DNA of 64,000 bases from Thauera sp. K11 (GTDB taxonomy: Bacteria; Pseudomonadota; Gammaproteobacteria; Burkholderiales; Rhodocyclaceae). Location: positions 1,674,001-1,738,000 of the forward strand of contig NZ_CP023439.1 of the NCBI RefSeq assembly GCF_002354895.1, given 5' to 3'. How positions within the stretch are numbered: position 1 is the stretch's first letter; each line of letters opens with the position of its first letter. Shown here piece by piece: positions 16,779-26,153 of the stretch. The notes beneath the pieces are model-generated. The model was not told where the DNA came from. It made no database searches and saw only the letters and a list, made by a program, of their open reading frames with translations. Both the position numbers and the translations under genes were made by a program.

Positions 16779-18809
16779 TCAGGCGGCGAGCCGCGCCCGC
16801 TTCGCGGCCAGGCGTTCTTCGTCGCACTTCGGGCAGAAGGCATGCTCGCCGGCCAGGTAGCCGTGCGCCGGGCAGATCGAGAAGGTGGGCGTCACGGTGA
16901 TGTAGGGCAGGCGGAAGTTCTCCAGCGCGCGGCGCACCAGGCGCTTGCACGCTTCGCCGCTGGACAGGCGCTCGCCCATGTAGAGGTGCAGCACCGTGCC
17001 GCCGGTGTACCTGGCCTGCAGGGCTTCCTGCCGGGCCAGGGCTTCGAAGGGGTCGTCGGTGAAGCCGGCCGGCAGTTGCGAGGAGTTGGTGTAGTAGGGC
17101 TGTTCGGCGGTGCCGGCCTGCAGGATGTCGGGCCAGCGCTTCTTGTCCTCGCGGGCGAAGCGGTAGGTGGTGCCTTCGGCCGGCGTGGCTTCGAGGTTGT
17201 ACAGGTGGCCGGTCTCTTCCTGGAAGGCGGTGATGCGCGCGCGCACGTGGTCGAGCAGGCGCAGCGCGAAGGCGTGGCCCCACGCGGTGGTGATGTCCTC
17301 GGCATCGGCGCTGAAGTTGCGGATCATCTCGTTGATGCCGTTCACCCCCAGCGTGGAGAAGTGGTTGCGCAGCGTGCCGAGGTAGCGCTTCGTGTACGGG
17401 AACAGGCCCTGGTCGATCAGGCGCTGGATCAGCTTGCGCTTGATCTCCAGGCTGTCGCGGCCGATTGCCAGCAGGCGGTCGAGGCGGGCGAACAGCCCGG
17501 CCTCGTCGCCACGGAAAAGATGACCCAGGCGCGCGCAGTTGATCGTCACCACGCCCAGGCTGCCGGTCTGCTCGGCGCTGCCGAAGAGGCCGTTGCCGCG
17601 TTTGAGCAGTTCGCGCAGGTCGAGCTGCAGGCGGCAGCACATCGACCGCACCATGTTGGGCTGCAGCTCGGAATTGACGAAGTTCTGGAAGTAGGGCAGC
17701 CCGTACTTGGCCGTCATGTCGAACAGCAGCGCGGCGTTGTCCGACTCCCAGGGAAAATCCGGGGTGATGTTGTAGGTCGGGATCGGGAAGGTGAACACCC
17801 GGCCCCTGGCGTCGCCGGCCGACATGACCTCGATGTAGGCGCGGTTGATCATGTCCATCTCGGCCTGCAGCTCGCCGTAGCTGAAGGGCATTTCCTCGCC
17901 GGCGATGATCGGGATCTGCGCCTTCAGGTCGTCCGGGCAGGTCCAGTCGAAGGTCAGGTTGGTGAAGGGCGTCTGCGTGCCCCAGCGCGAGGGCACGTTG
18001 AGGTTGTAGATCAGTTCCTGGACGTTCTGGCGCACCGCTTCGTAGCGCATGCCGTCCTTGCGCACGAAGGGCGCCATGTACGTATCGAAGGACGAGAACG
18101 CCTGCGCCCCCGCCCATTCGTTCTGCATGGTGCCGAGGAAATTCACGATCTGCCCCACCGCGCTCGACATGTGGCGCGGCGGCCCGGCCTCGACCTTGCC
18201 CGGCACGCCGTTCAGCCCCTCGTGCAGCAGCGTGCGCAGCGACCAGCCCGCGCAGTAGCCGGACAGCATGTCGAGGTCGTGGATGTGGATGTCGCCCTCG
18301 CGGTGCGCGGCGCCGACCTCGGGCGGATAGACGTGGGACAGCCAGTAGTTGGCGGTGACCTTGCCGGCGACGTTGAGGATCAGCCCGCCGAGCGAATAAC
18401 CCTGGTTGGCGTTGGCATTGACCCGCCAGTCGGCGCGGGTGAGGTATTCGTTGACCGAGGCTTCCACGTCCACCTGCACCTTGCGCTCGCCGCGCAGCAC
18501 GGCGTGCTGCTCGCGGTAGACGATGTAGGCGCGCGCGGTGGCGGTGAAGCCGTCGGCGATCAGGGTTTCCTCGGCCAGGTCCTGGATCTGCTCGATGCTC
18601 ACCGCCTGCCGGCCGAAACGGTGCCCCAGCACCCGGAGCACGCGGGCGGTGAGCCGGCCCGCCTCGTCGTCGCCGTATTCGCCGCTGGCGTTGCCCGCGC
18701 GGCGCAGCGCGGAACGGATCTTGGCGGCCTCGAAGGCCACGCGCCGGCCATCGCGCTTGATCGTGTCGCGCGGCAGGGTGGCGAGGTCGGGCTGGGCCGG
18801 GTCGTGCAT
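16779..18809 (-). CDS. nrdD: Anaerobic ribonucleoside-triphosphate reductase, catalytic subunit
   Basis: This 676-residue class III reductase reduces NTPs to dNTPs without oxygen. An N-terminal ATP-cone (about residues 13-100, IKRDGRRVAFEAAKI) gives allosteric control. The catalytic barrel contains IHDLDMLSGYCAGW, MVRSMCCRLQLDLREL and VNGINEMIRNF. The end carries a zinc site (ICPAHGYL...CPKC) and then stops without the usual glycyl-radical loop, which is the next gene. The ATG at 18809 is preferred over a GTG at 18818 because a GAGGTG site sits at correct spacing. Expression is probably controlled by the NrdR-like boxes just upstream. Confidence 0.92.
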   Translation of the reverse strand: MHDPAQPDLATLPRDTIKRDGRRVAFEAAKIRSALRRAGNASGEYGDDEAGRLTARVLRVLGHRFGRQAVSIEQIQDLAEETLIADGFTATARAYIVYREQHAVLRGERKVQVDVEASVNEYLTRADWRVNANANQGYSLGGLILNVAGKVTANYWLSHVYPPEVGAAHREGDIHIHDLDMLSGYCAGWSLRTLLHEGLNGVPGKVEAGPPRHMSSAVGQIVNFLGTMQNEWAGAQAFSSFDTYMAPFVRKDGMRYEAVRQNVQELIYNLNVPSRWGTQTPFTNLTFDWTCPDDLKAQIPIIAGEEMPFSYGELQAEMDMINRAYIEVMSAGDARGRVFTFPIPTYNITPDFPWESDNAALLFDMTAKYGLPYFQNFVNSELQPNMVRSMCCRLQLDLRELLKRGNGLFGSAEQTGSLGVVTINCARLGHLFRGDEAGLFARLDRLLAIGRDSLEIKRKLIQRLIDQGLFPYTKRYLGTLRNHFSTLGVNGINEMIRNFSADAEDITTAWGHAFALRLLDHVRARITAFQEETGHLYNLEATPAEGTTYRFAREDKKRWPDILQAGTAEQPYYTNSSQLPAGFTDDPFEALARQEALQARYTGGTVLHLYMGERLSSGEACKRLVRRALENFRLPYITVTPTFSICPAHGYLAGEHAFCPKCDEERLAAKRARLAA

Positions 18810-18825
18810 GTTACTCACCTCAATG

Positions 18826-18871
18826 AATACTAAATGTGGTGATATTTTTAGCAGAACACACTAAATGTTGA
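18826..18871 (-). promoter_or_regulatory. Pair of NrdR-like boxes upstream of nrdD
   Basis: ATACTAAATGTGGT (about 18827-18840) and ACACTAAATGTTGA (about 18858-18871) share the core CTAAATGT exactly 31 bp apart. Paired NrdR boxes separated by about three helical turns are the known arrangement upstream of ribonucleotide reductase operons, and each copy resembles ACACwATATaTwGTGT. They lie 17-62 nt upstream of the nrdD start. Confidence 0.65.
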
Positions 18872-18920
18872 TTTGACCTCCCTCAAAAATGGACGAATCC
18901 GGCCTGTCCGCCGAATGCCT

Positions 18921-20366
18921 TCAGGATGCATCGGCGCATTCATCGGCTGCGCCTTCGAAGCGGTAGGACACCAGGGATTCGACGTCCACGCCCGTCTCCA
19001 GCGGCCGGCCGGCGGGCGGGAAGGCGCGCTGCACGCAGCCGGTGCGCGGGCACACGCGGCAGCCGGGGCCGATCGGCACCACGTTGCGCGGCGACGCGAG
19101 GTCGAAGCCGTCGGCATAGACGAGGTGCCGGGCGTGGGACAGCTCGCAGCCCAGGCCGATGGCGAACAGCTTGCGCGGCGCCAGGTAGGCGCCGCCGCCG
19201 CGGCCGATGGTGCGCGCCAGGCCGAAGAAGCGCGAGCCGTCCGGCATTTCCGCGATCTGGGTGAGGATCTCGCCGGGACGGGTGAAGGCGTCGTGCACGT
19301 GCCATAGCGGGCAGGCGCCGCCGTGGCGGGCGAAGTGGAAGGCGGTGGCGCTCTGGCGCTTGGAGATGTTGCCGGCCTGGTCGACGCGCACGAGGTAGAA
19401 GGGCACGCCGCGCGCGCCGCTCCGCTGCAAGGTGGACAGCCGGTGGCAGACGGTCTCGAAGCCGACGTGGAAGCGCCGCTGCAGCGCCTCGATGTCGTAG
19501 CGCGCGGCGCGCGCCGCGGCGAGGAAGTCTCCATAGGGCAGCAGCAGCGCGCCGGCGAAGTAGTGCGCCAGGCCCTGGCGCGCGAGCGCGCGGCTCTGTT
19601 CATCGACGATTCCACCGGTGTCGATCTCCGCGTCGATGGCATCGTGGTGGGCGACGAGCGCGAGCTGGGTGGCGAGCTGGAAGGACTGCTGCGCGTCGGT
19701 CAGCCCGGCGGCCACCTGCAACCGCTGCCGGCGGGCGTCGAAGCGGCGCAGCACGCCGGCCGCCGTGTCCAGCGCCGTCACCTCGATGCGATGGCGTTGC
19801 CGCAGCAGCTCGCGCAGCCTCGCGGCGCGTTCGCCGGGCCGCAGTGCGAGTTCCTGCGCCAGCGCCTCGGCGAGCGCATCCAGCGCGTCGATGTGGTTGT
19901 TGCGGCGGTTGAAGAAATCGCGCACTTCCTCGTGCGGCAGCGGCGCCAGCGGGGTGGGCAATTGCTCGCCGTAGAAGCGGTCGACCATCTGCGCGTACTC
20001 GTCCTGCAACCGCAGGTGGCGCTGGGCGAGGCCGACGAAGGCGGCGGCCAGTTCGGGCACCTGTTCCACCATGCGCAGAAGCTGGGCCTGCGTGGCGTCC
20101 TCGCCAACCAGCGAGCGGTCGCGGAACAGCCCCTGCAGTTCGCCGAGCAGGCGCTTGTCCTGGTCTTCCGAGAACTCGCCGACGTCGCAGCCGAACACCT
20201 CGACCAGCTTCAGCAGCACGGTGGCGCTGACCGGGCGCTGGTTGTTCTCCAACTGGCACACGTAGCTGAGCGAGATGCCCAGCCGCGTGGCCATCGCCGC
20301 CTGGTTCAGCGCGGCCTGTTCGCGCAGGCGGCGCAGGCGCGCGCCGATGAAGAGCTTGCGGTTCAA
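18921..20366 (-). CDS. Short-chain acyl-CoA-type transcriptional regulator (ScfR/RamB/PrpR family), valine module
   Basis: This is a paralogue of the regulator at 3822-5285: XRE helix-turn-helix ([21 protein letters not shown]), the same long regulator domain without an HExxH motif, and the C-terminal cysteine cluster [13 protein letters not shown] use a TTG start at 20366, giving [13 protein letters not shown] aligned with the paralogue and a strong GGAGGGG site 6 nt upstream. A GTG at 20387 would add seven residues that include the ribosome-binding site. It is divergent from mmsA and probably controls valine catabolism in response to an acyl-CoA. Length is 481 residues from the TTG. Confidence 0.82.
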   Translation of the reverse strand: MNRKLFIGARLRRLREQAALNQAAMATRLGISLSYVCQLENNQRPVSATVLLKLVEVFGCDVGEFSEDQDKRLLGELQGLFRDRSLVGEDATQAQLLRMVEQVPELAAAFVGLAQRHLRLQDEYAQMVDRFYGEQLPTPLAPLPHEEVRDFFNRRNNHIDALDALAEALAQELALRPGERAARLRELLRQRHRIEVTALDTAAGVLRRFDARRQRLQVAAGLTDAQQSFQLATQLALVAHHDAIDAEIDTGGIVDEQSRALARQGLAHYFAGALLLPYGDFLAAARAARYDIEALQRRFHVGFETVCHRLSTLQRSGARGVPFYLVRVDQAGNISKRQSATAFHFARHGGACPLWHVHDAFTRPGEILTQIAEMPDGSRFFGLARTIGRGGGAYLAPRKLFAIGLGCELSHARHLVYADGFDLASPRNVVPIGPGCRVCPRTGCVQRAFPPAGRPLETGVDVESLVSYRFEGAADECADAS

Positions 20367-20387
20367 GAAAGTCCCCTCCGGATTCAC

Positions 20388-20546
20388 AACATTCGCGGAA
20401 TCACGCTCCGGGTTGCGAATTTATTTACAACATTTCTCTTTTACATCAATAGCTTATTGTTGATTTGGAAGGCTGTAAATACGATGGCTCCGAGCGTGCC
20501 GGAAAGTCCCGGACGCCCCGCAGAAAACCGACCGAGGAGACACCCC
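20388..20546. promoter_or_regulatory. Divergent control region between ScfR paralogue and mmsA
   Basis: This AT-rich stretch in a GC-rich context contains ATTCGCGG (about 20390), TTGCGAA (20413-20419) and TTGTAAAT further down. TTGCGAA is shared with the ScfR/prpC intergenic region, so this is a plausible binding region for the neighbouring regulator. Exact promoters were not resolved. Confidence 0.4.
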
Positions 20547-22061
20547 GTGAGCCAAGCGCCCAGCCCGAGCATCCCCACCGTCAAGCTGCTGATCGGCGGC
20601 GAATTCGTCGAATCGCGCACCACCGAATGGCGCGACGTGGTCAATCCCGCCACCCAGCAGGTGCTGGCGCGGGTGCCGATGGCCACCGCCGACGAACTGA
20701 ACGCCGCGGTGGCGGCGGCGAAGAAGGCTTTCGCGGGCTGGCGCAGGACGCCGATCGGCGCCCGCGCGCGCATCTTCCTGAAGTACCAGCAACTGATCCG
20801 CGAACACATGAAGGAGGTGGCGGCGATCCTCACCGCCGAGCAGGGCAAGACCCTGCCGGACGCCGAGGGCGACGTGTTCCGCGGCCTGGAGGTGGTGGAG
20901 CACGCCGCCAACATCGGCACGCTGCAACTGGGCGGGCTGGCCAACAACGTGGCCACCGGCGTCGACACCTACACCCTGCTGCAGCCGATCGGCGTGTGCG
21001 CCGGCATCACGCCCTTCAACTTCCCGGCGATGATCCCGCTGTGGATGTTCCCGATGGCCATCGCCTGCGGCAACACCTTCGTGCTCAAGCCGTCGGAGCA
21101 GGACCCGCTGTCCACCATGCGGCTGGTCGAGCTGGCGGTGGAAGCCGGCATCCCGCCCGGTGTGCTCAACGTGGTGCATGGCGCGGCGGACGTGGTAAAC
21201 GGCCTCTGCGACCACCCGGACATCAAGGCGGTGTCCTTCGTCGGCTCGACCCGCGTCGGCACCCACGTCTACAACCGCGCCACGCTGGCCGGCAAGCGCG
21301 CGCAGTGCATGATGGGGGCCAAGAACCACGTCGTCGTGCTGCCGGACGCGCACAAGGAACAGACCCTCAACGCGCTGGCCGGCGCGGGCTTCGGCGCCGC
21401 CGGGCAGCGCTGCATGGCGTCGTCGGTGGTGGTGTTCGTCGGCGAATCGGCGCAATGGCTGCCGGAACTGGTGGCGCGCGCCCGCACGCTCAAGGTGAAT
21501 GCCGGCCACGAGGCGGGCGCCGACCTCGGCCCGGTGATCTCGCGCACGGCCAGGGCGCGCATCCTCGAATTGATCGCCGCCGGTGTGCAGGAAGGCGCCA
21601 CGCTGGAACTGGACGGCCGCAACCCGCGCGTGCCCGGCTATGCCGACGGCAACTTCGTCGCGCCCACGCTGTTCTCCGGCGTCAAGCCCGGCATGCGCAT
21701 CTACGACGAGGAAATCTTCGGCCCGGTGCTGTGCACGATGGCGGTCGATACGCTGGACGAGGCCATCGCGCTGATCAACGCCAATCCCAACGGCAACGGC
21801 ACCGGGGTATTCACCCGGTCCGGCGCGGCCGCGCGCAAGTTCCAGGAAGAGATCGACGTCGGCCAGGTGGGCATCAATGTGCCGATCCCGGTGCCGGTGC
21901 CGCTGTTCTCCTTCACCGGTTCGCGCGCATCCAAGCTCGGCGATCTGGGGCCCTACGGCAAGCAGGTGATCCTGTTCTACACCCAGACCAAGACCATCAC
22001 CGCGCGCTGGTTCGACGACGACGTGGTGGCGCCGGTGAACACCACCATCAGCCTCAAGTAA
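20547..22061 (+). CDS. mmsA: Methylmalonate-semialdehyde dehydrogenase (CoA-acylating)
   Basis: This 504-residue aldehyde dehydrogenase converts methylmalonate semialdehyde (or malonate semialdehyde) with CoA and NAD to propionyl-CoA (or acetyl-CoA). The catalytic cysteine is C289 in [10 protein letters not shown]. The NAD-binding [12 protein letters not shown] and family-specific [12 protein letters not shown] are present. The GTG start at 20547 follows GAGGAGA by 6 nt and gives the usual MmsA length. Upstream in-frame sequence belongs to the antisense of the regulator. It heads the valine-degradation operon and feeds propionyl-CoA to the prp genes elsewhere in the window. Confidence 0.93.
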   Translation: MSQAPSPSIPTVKLLIGGEFVESRTTEWRDVVNPATQQVLARVPMATADELNAAVAAAKKAFAGWRRTPIGARARIFLKYQQLIREHMKEVAAILTAEQGKTLPDAEGDVFRGLEVVEHAANIGTLQLGGLANNVATGVDTYTLLQPIGVCAGITPFNFPAMIPLWMFPMAIACGNTFVLKPSEQDPLSTMRLVELAVEAGIPPGVLNVVHGAADVVNGLCDHPDIKAVSFVGSTRVGTHVYNRATLAGKRAQCMMGAKNHVVVLPDAHKEQTLNALAGAGFGAAGQRCMASSVVVFVGESAQWLPELVARARTLKVNAGHEAGADLGPVISRTARARILELIAAGVQEGATLELDGRNPRVPGYADGNFVAPTLFSGVKPGMRIYDEEIFGPVLCTMAVDTLDEAIALINANPNGNGTGVFTRSGAAARKFQEEIDVGQVGINVPIPVPVPLFSFTGSRASKLGDLGPYGKQVILFYTQTKTITARWFDDDVVAPVNTTISLK

Positions 22062-22080
22062 GCCGGCCCGGAGCATCGCC

Positions 22081-23241
22081 ATGGACTTCGAACTGTCCGA
22101 AGACCAGCGCGCCTTCCGCGACACCGCGCGCGAATTCTCCCGGCGCGAGTTCGCGCCGCAGGCCGCGCGCTGGGACGCAGAAGGCATCTTTCCGGTGGAC
22201 GCGCTGCGCCATGCCGGCGAACTCGGCTTCTGCGGCCTCTACGCCCTGGCCGAATACGGCGGCCTAGGCCTGCCGCGGCTGGACGCCGGCATCGTGTTCG
22301 AGGAACTGGCCGCCGCCTGCCCGTCCACCACCGCCTATCTCACCATCCACAACATGGCCACCTGGATGGTGACCCGCTTCGCCCGGCCCGAGATCGCCGC
22401 CGAATGGGGGCCGCGGCTGGCCTCGGGCGAACTGCTGGCCTCCTACTGCCTGACCGAGCCGGGCGCGGGCTCGGATGCCGCCTCGCTCACTACCCGCGCG
22501 CAACGGGACGGCGGCCACTACGTGCTGGATGGCACCAAGGCCTTCATCTCCGGCGCCGGCGCCACCGGCGTGCTGGTGGTCATGGCGCGCACCGGCGAGG
22601 CCGGACCGAAGGGTATTTCCGCCTTCCTGGTGGCGGCGAACAGCCCCGGCATCGGCTACGGCAAGAAGGAGCACAAGATGGGCTGGAACAGCCAGCCCAC
22701 CCGCAGCATCGCCTTCGACGGCGTGCGCGTGCCGGCCGCCCACCTGCTGGGCGAGGAAGGCGAAGGCTTCGCCATCGCTATGCAGGGGCTGGACGGCGGG
22801 CGCATCAACATCGCCACCTGCTCGGTGGGCGCGGCCCAGGGCGCGCTCGCCGCCGCGCTCGCCTACGTGCAGGAGCGGCGCCAGTTCGGCCGCCCGCTGG
22901 CGGACTTCCAGGCGCTGCAGTTCAAGCTCGCCGACATGGGCACGGAACTGGTCGCCGCACGCCAGATGGTGCGCCTGGCCGCCAGCCGGCTCGATGCCGG
23001 GGCGGCGGACGCCACGCTGTACTGCGCCATGGCCAAGCGCCTGGCCACCGACCTGGGCTTCGCCATCTGCAACGAAGCGCTGCAGATCCACGGCGGCTAC
23101 GGCTACATCCGCGAATACCCGCTGGAACGCTACCTGCGCGACGCGCGGGTGCACCAGATCCTCGAAGGCACCAACGAAATCATGCGCGTCATCATCGCCC
23201 GCCGCCTGCTCGCGCACACCACCACGGAGATCCTCCAATGA
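22081..23241 (+). CDS. Acyl-CoA dehydrogenase, probably isobutyryl-CoA dehydrogenase
   Basis: This 386-residue flavoprotein has the acyl-CoA dehydrogenase signatures YCLTEPGAGSDAASL (about residues 122-136) and QIHGGYGYIREYPLERYLRD. The catalytic glutamate is E362 in ILEGTNEIMR. The YLTIHNMATWMV region matches isobutyryl-CoA dehydrogenases. Between mmsA and the hydratase/hydrolase genes, the expected reaction is isobutyryl-CoA to methacrylyl-CoA in valine catabolism. Its stop overlaps the next start (ATGA), so the two are coupled. Specificity is inferred from context. Confidence 0.88.
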   Translation: MDFELSEDQRAFRDTAREFSRREFAPQAARWDAEGIFPVDALRHAGELGFCGLYALAEYGGLGLPRLDAGIVFEELAAACPSTTAYLTIHNMATWMVTRFARPEIAAEWGPRLASGELLASYCLTEPGAGSDAASLTTRAQRDGGHYVLDGTKAFISGAGATGVLVVMARTGEAGPKGISAFLVAANSPGIGYGKKEHKMGWNSQPTRSIAFDGVRVPAAHLLGEEGEGFAIAMQGLDGGRINIATCSVGAAQGALAAALAYVQERRQFGRPLADFQALQFKLADMGTELVAARQMVRLAASRLDAGAADATLYCAMAKRLATDLGFAICNEALQIHGGYGYIREYPLERYLRDARVHQILEGTNEIMRVIIARRLLAHTTTEILQ

Positions 23242-24026
23242 GCAAACACACCTACCCCGGCCTCGAACTCGAGAAGCGCGGCCACACCGCCATCCTCACC
23301 CTGGCCAACCCGCCGGCCAACACCTGGACGCAGGAAAGCCTCGCCGCGCTGGTCGAGGTGGTCGAGGCGCTCAATGCCGACCGCGAGATCTACAGCCTGG
23401 TGGTGACCGGCCAGGGCGAGAAGTTCTTTTCCGCCGGCGCCGACCTCAAGGTCTTCGCCGACGGCGACAAGGCGGTCGCCGCCGGCATGGCGCACCACTT
23501 CGGCCGCGCCTTCGAGACCCTGGCCGCCTTCCGCGGCGTGTCCATCGCCGCGCTCAACGGCTACGCCATGGGCGGCGGGCTGGAATGCGCGCTGGCCTGC
23601 GACATCCGCATCGCCGAGGAACAGGCGGTGCTCGCGCTGCCCGAAGCCGCCGTGGGCCTGCTGCCCTGCGCCGGCGGCACCCAATGGCTGTCGTGGATGG
23701 TGGGCGAAGGCTGGGCCAAGCGCCTGATCCTGTGCGGCGAGCGGCTCGATGCGGCCACCGCGCTGCGCATCCGGCTGGTCGAGGAGGTGACCGGACGCGG
23801 CGAGGCGCTGACCCGCGCGCTGGAACTGGCCAAATCGGTCGAGCGCCAGAGCCCCACCAGCGTGGCCGCCTGCAAGCGCATGATCCAGGCCGCGCGCCAC
23901 ATGCCGCCGGGCGAAGCCCTGCCGGGCGAGCGCGCCGCGTTCGTGAAGCTGTTCGACACCGCCGACCAGCACGAGGGCGTCACCGCCTTCCTCGAAAAAC
24001 GCACGCCGATGTGGCGCAACGCCTAA
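23238..24026 (+). CDS. Enoyl-CoA hydratase/isomerase family protein
   Basis: This 262-residue crotonase-fold protein has the oxyanion-hole segments SAGADLKVF and ALNGYAMGGGLECALACDIRIAEE, with a catalytic-region LPEAAVGLLPCAGGTQWL. The usual second glutamate of hydratases (GLxPGxGG) is replaced by LPCAGG context, so hydratase or isomerase activity is uncertain. By operon position it would hydrate methacrylyl-CoA to 3-hydroxyisobutyryl-CoA. It starts by ATGA overlap with the dehydrogenase and ends 10 nt before the hydrolase gene. Confidence 0.82.
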   Translation: MSKHTYPGLELEKRGHTAILTLANPPANTWTQESLAALVEVVEALNADREIYSLVVTGQGEKFFSAGADLKVFADGDKAVAAGMAHHFGRAFETLAAFRGVSIAALNGYAMGGGLECALACDIRIAEEQAVLALPEAAVGLLPCAGGTQWLSWMVGEGWAKRLILCGERLDAATALRIRLVEEVTGRGEALTRALELAKSVERQSPTSVAACKRMIQAARHMPPGEALPGERAAFVKLFDTADQHEGVTAFLEKRTPMWRNA

Positions 24027-24036
24027 GGAGCCGCCG

Positions 24037-25167
24037 ATGGACGAGTGCGTGATCCTGCGCGAAATCCCCACCGCCTGCGGGCGGCGCTTCGGCCACGCCA
24101 CGCTGAACGCGCCGAAGAGCCTCAATGCGCTGTCGCTGGCGATGATCGACCGCCTCGCGCCGCAGTTCGACGCCTGGGCGGCCGACCCCGGCATCGTCGG
24201 CGTGCTGCTCGACGGCACGGGCGAGAAGGCTTTCTGCGCCGGCGGCGACGTGGCCGCGCTGTACCGCGCGATCAAGGCCGCGCCGGAAGGCGAGGCGCCG
24301 CCGGAAGCCGCCACCTTCTTCGAGCGCGAATACCGCCTCGACTACCGTATCCACACCTACCCGAAACCCATCGTGTGCTGGGGCCAGGGCATCGTCATGG
24401 GCGGCGGCATCGGCCTGATGGCGGGCGCCTCGCACCGCGTCGCCACGCCCACCACGCGCATGGCGATGCCGGAAATCGGCATCGGCCTGTACCCGGACGT
24501 GGGCGGAAGCTGGTTCCTGCGCCGCATGCCGGGGCGCACGGGCCTGTTCCTCGCGCTCACCGGCACGCCGCTCAACGCCGCCGATGCGCGCTTTGCCGGG
24601 CTGGCGGACGTCATCGTCGCCGACGGGGAACGCGAACGCCTGCATGGATTGCTCGCCGACACCCGCTGGGACGCGCCGGACGCGGCCGGCAGCGCGGCGA
24701 ACCATGCCCGCCTGGGCGCGCTGCTCGACCGCCTGGCGCTCGCCGACGGCGTGCCGGCGTCGCCGCTGCGCGAACACTTCGACCGCATCGAGACGCTGAT
24801 CGGCCACGACGGCCTGGCCAGCCTCGGCGCACGCCTGACCGCGCTCGCCGACGACGCGGACCCCTGGCTCGCCACCGCCGGCAAGACCTTCGCCAGCGGC
24901 GCGCCCAGTTCCGCCCACCTCGCCTGGGCACTGTGGCAGCGCGTGCCGCGGCTGTCGCTGGCCGAGGTGTTCCGCCTGGAATACCTGGCGTCGGTGGCCT
25001 GCACCGTGCATGGCGACTTCGCCGAGGGCGTACGCGCGCTGCTGATCGACAAGGACCGCAAGCCGCGCTGGCGCCATGGCGGCCTCGCCGAGGTCGGCGG
25101 GGACTTCGTCGCCGACCACTTCCGGCCCCGCTTCGCCGGCCCGCACCCGCTGGCCGATCTGGCCTGA
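24037..25167 (+). CDS. 3-hydroxyisobutyryl-CoA hydrolase
   Basis: This 376-residue protein has the crotonase fold with the HIBCH-type extension. Key residues are E146 (MPEIGIGLYPDVGG) and D154, with FCAGGDVAALY earlier and the diagnostic EGVRALLIDKDRKPRW near the C-terminus. It releases 3-hydroxyisobutyrate from its CoA ester, avoiding build-up of methacrylyl-CoA. The AAGGAG site 6 nt before the ATG supports the start. It sits between the hydratase and mmsB in pathway order. Confidence 0.9.
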   Translation: MDECVILREIPTACGRRFGHATLNAPKSLNALSLAMIDRLAPQFDAWAADPGIVGVLLDGTGEKAFCAGGDVAALYRAIKAAPEGEAPPEAATFFEREYRLDYRIHTYPKPIVCWGQGIVMGGGIGLMAGASHRVATPTTRMAMPEIGIGLYPDVGGSWFLRRMPGRTGLFLALTGTPLNAADARFAGLADVIVADGERERLHGLLADTRWDAPDAAGSAANHARLGALLDRLALADGVPASPLREHFDRIETLIGHDGLASLGARLTALADDADPWLATAGKTFASGAPSSAHLAWALWQRVPRLSLAEVFRLEYLASVACTVHGDFAEGVRALLIDKDRKPRWRHGGLAEVGGDFVADHFRPRFAGPHPLADLA

Positions 25168-25188
25168 CACCATCGAGGAGACACAGAC

Positions 25189-26097
25189 ATGAACGACCAC
25201 ACCATCGCCTTCATCGGCCTGGGCAACATGGGCGGGCCGATGGCCGCCAACCTCGCCAGGGCCGGCCTGACCGTGCAGGCCTTCGACCTCGAACCGGCCG
25301 CCTGCGCGCGCGTTGCCGAACACGGCGCCCGCATCGCCGAATCGGCCCGCGCCGCCGCGGAAGGGGCCGGCGTGGTGATCAGCATGCTGCCCGCGAGCCG
25401 CCACGTCGAAGGGCTCTTCCTCGGCCACGACGGAGCGCCGGGGCTGCTCGCCGGGCTCGCCGCCGGCACCCTGGTCATCGACTGCAGCACCATCGCGCCC
25501 GCCAGCGCGCAAAAGCTCGCGCAGGCCGGCCGCGCGGCCGGCATCGCGGTACTCGATGCGCCGGTGTCGGGCGGGACCGCGGGCGCGGCCGCCAGCACGC
25601 TGACCTTCATGATCGGCGGCGACGCCGCCGACCTCGCCCGCGCCGAACCGCTGCTGCGCCACATGGGGCGCAACCTCTTCCATGCCGGCGGCGCGGGCGC
25701 CGGCCAGGCCGCCAAGCTGTGCAACAACATGCTGCTCGGCATCCTGATGATCGGCACCAGCGAGGCGCTGTCGCTGGGCGAGGCGCTGGGGCTGGACCCG
25801 GCCGTGCTGTCGGGCATCATGCAGAAAAGCTCGGGCGCCAATTGGGTGCTGGAGAAATACAACCCGGTGCCGGGCGTGATGGAAGGCGTGCCGGCTGCGC
25901 GTGGCTACAGCGGCGGCTTCGGCACCGACCTGATGCTGAAGGATCTCGGCCTCGCGGCCGAGGCGGCCATCGCCAGCCGGACGCCCGTGCCGCTCGGCGG
26001 GCTGGCCGGATCGCTCTATGCCGCCCACAGCCGCGCCGGGCAGGGCGGGCTGGATTTTTCGAGCATCATCGGCCTGCTGCGGTCGCGGGCGGACTGA
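25189..26097 (+). CDS. mmsB: 3-hydroxyisobutyrate dehydrogenase
   Basis: This 302-residue beta-hydroxyacid dehydrogenase has the NAD-binding GLGNMGGPMAANL at the N-terminus, substrate-binding DAPVSGGTAGAA (about 122-133) and catalytic lysine K176 in GQAAKLCNNMLL. It oxidises 3-hydroxyisobutyrate to methylmalonate semialdehyde, the substrate of MmsA at the head of the same operon. A GAGGAGA site precedes the ATG. It is the last gene of the operon. Confidence 0.93.
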   Translation: MNDHTIAFIGLGNMGGPMAANLARAGLTVQAFDLEPAACARVAEHGARIAESARAAAEGAGVVISMLPASRHVEGLFLGHDGAPGLLAGLAAGTLVIDCSTIAPASAQKLAQAGRAAGIAVLDAPVSGGTAGAAASTLTFMIGGDAADLARAEPLLRHMGRNLFHAGGAGAGQAAKLCNNMLLGILMIGTSEALSLGEALGLDPAVLSGIMQKSSGANWVLEKYNPVPGVMEGVPAARGYSGGFGTDLMLKDLGLAAEAAIASRTPVPLGGLAGSLYAAHSRAGQGGLDFSSIIGLLRSRAD

Positions 26098-26153
26098 GAG
26101 CGCAGCCCGCCTGCCCGCGCTGGCACAGGCGCTCCGGGCAGGTGGCGCCTCCG

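Noticed and set aside
19323..20546. Frame fused upstream of mmsA (912-residue form)
   Set aside because: The upstream 408 codons are antisense to the ScfR regulator. MmsA length, SD and conserved start place initiation at the GTG at 20547.
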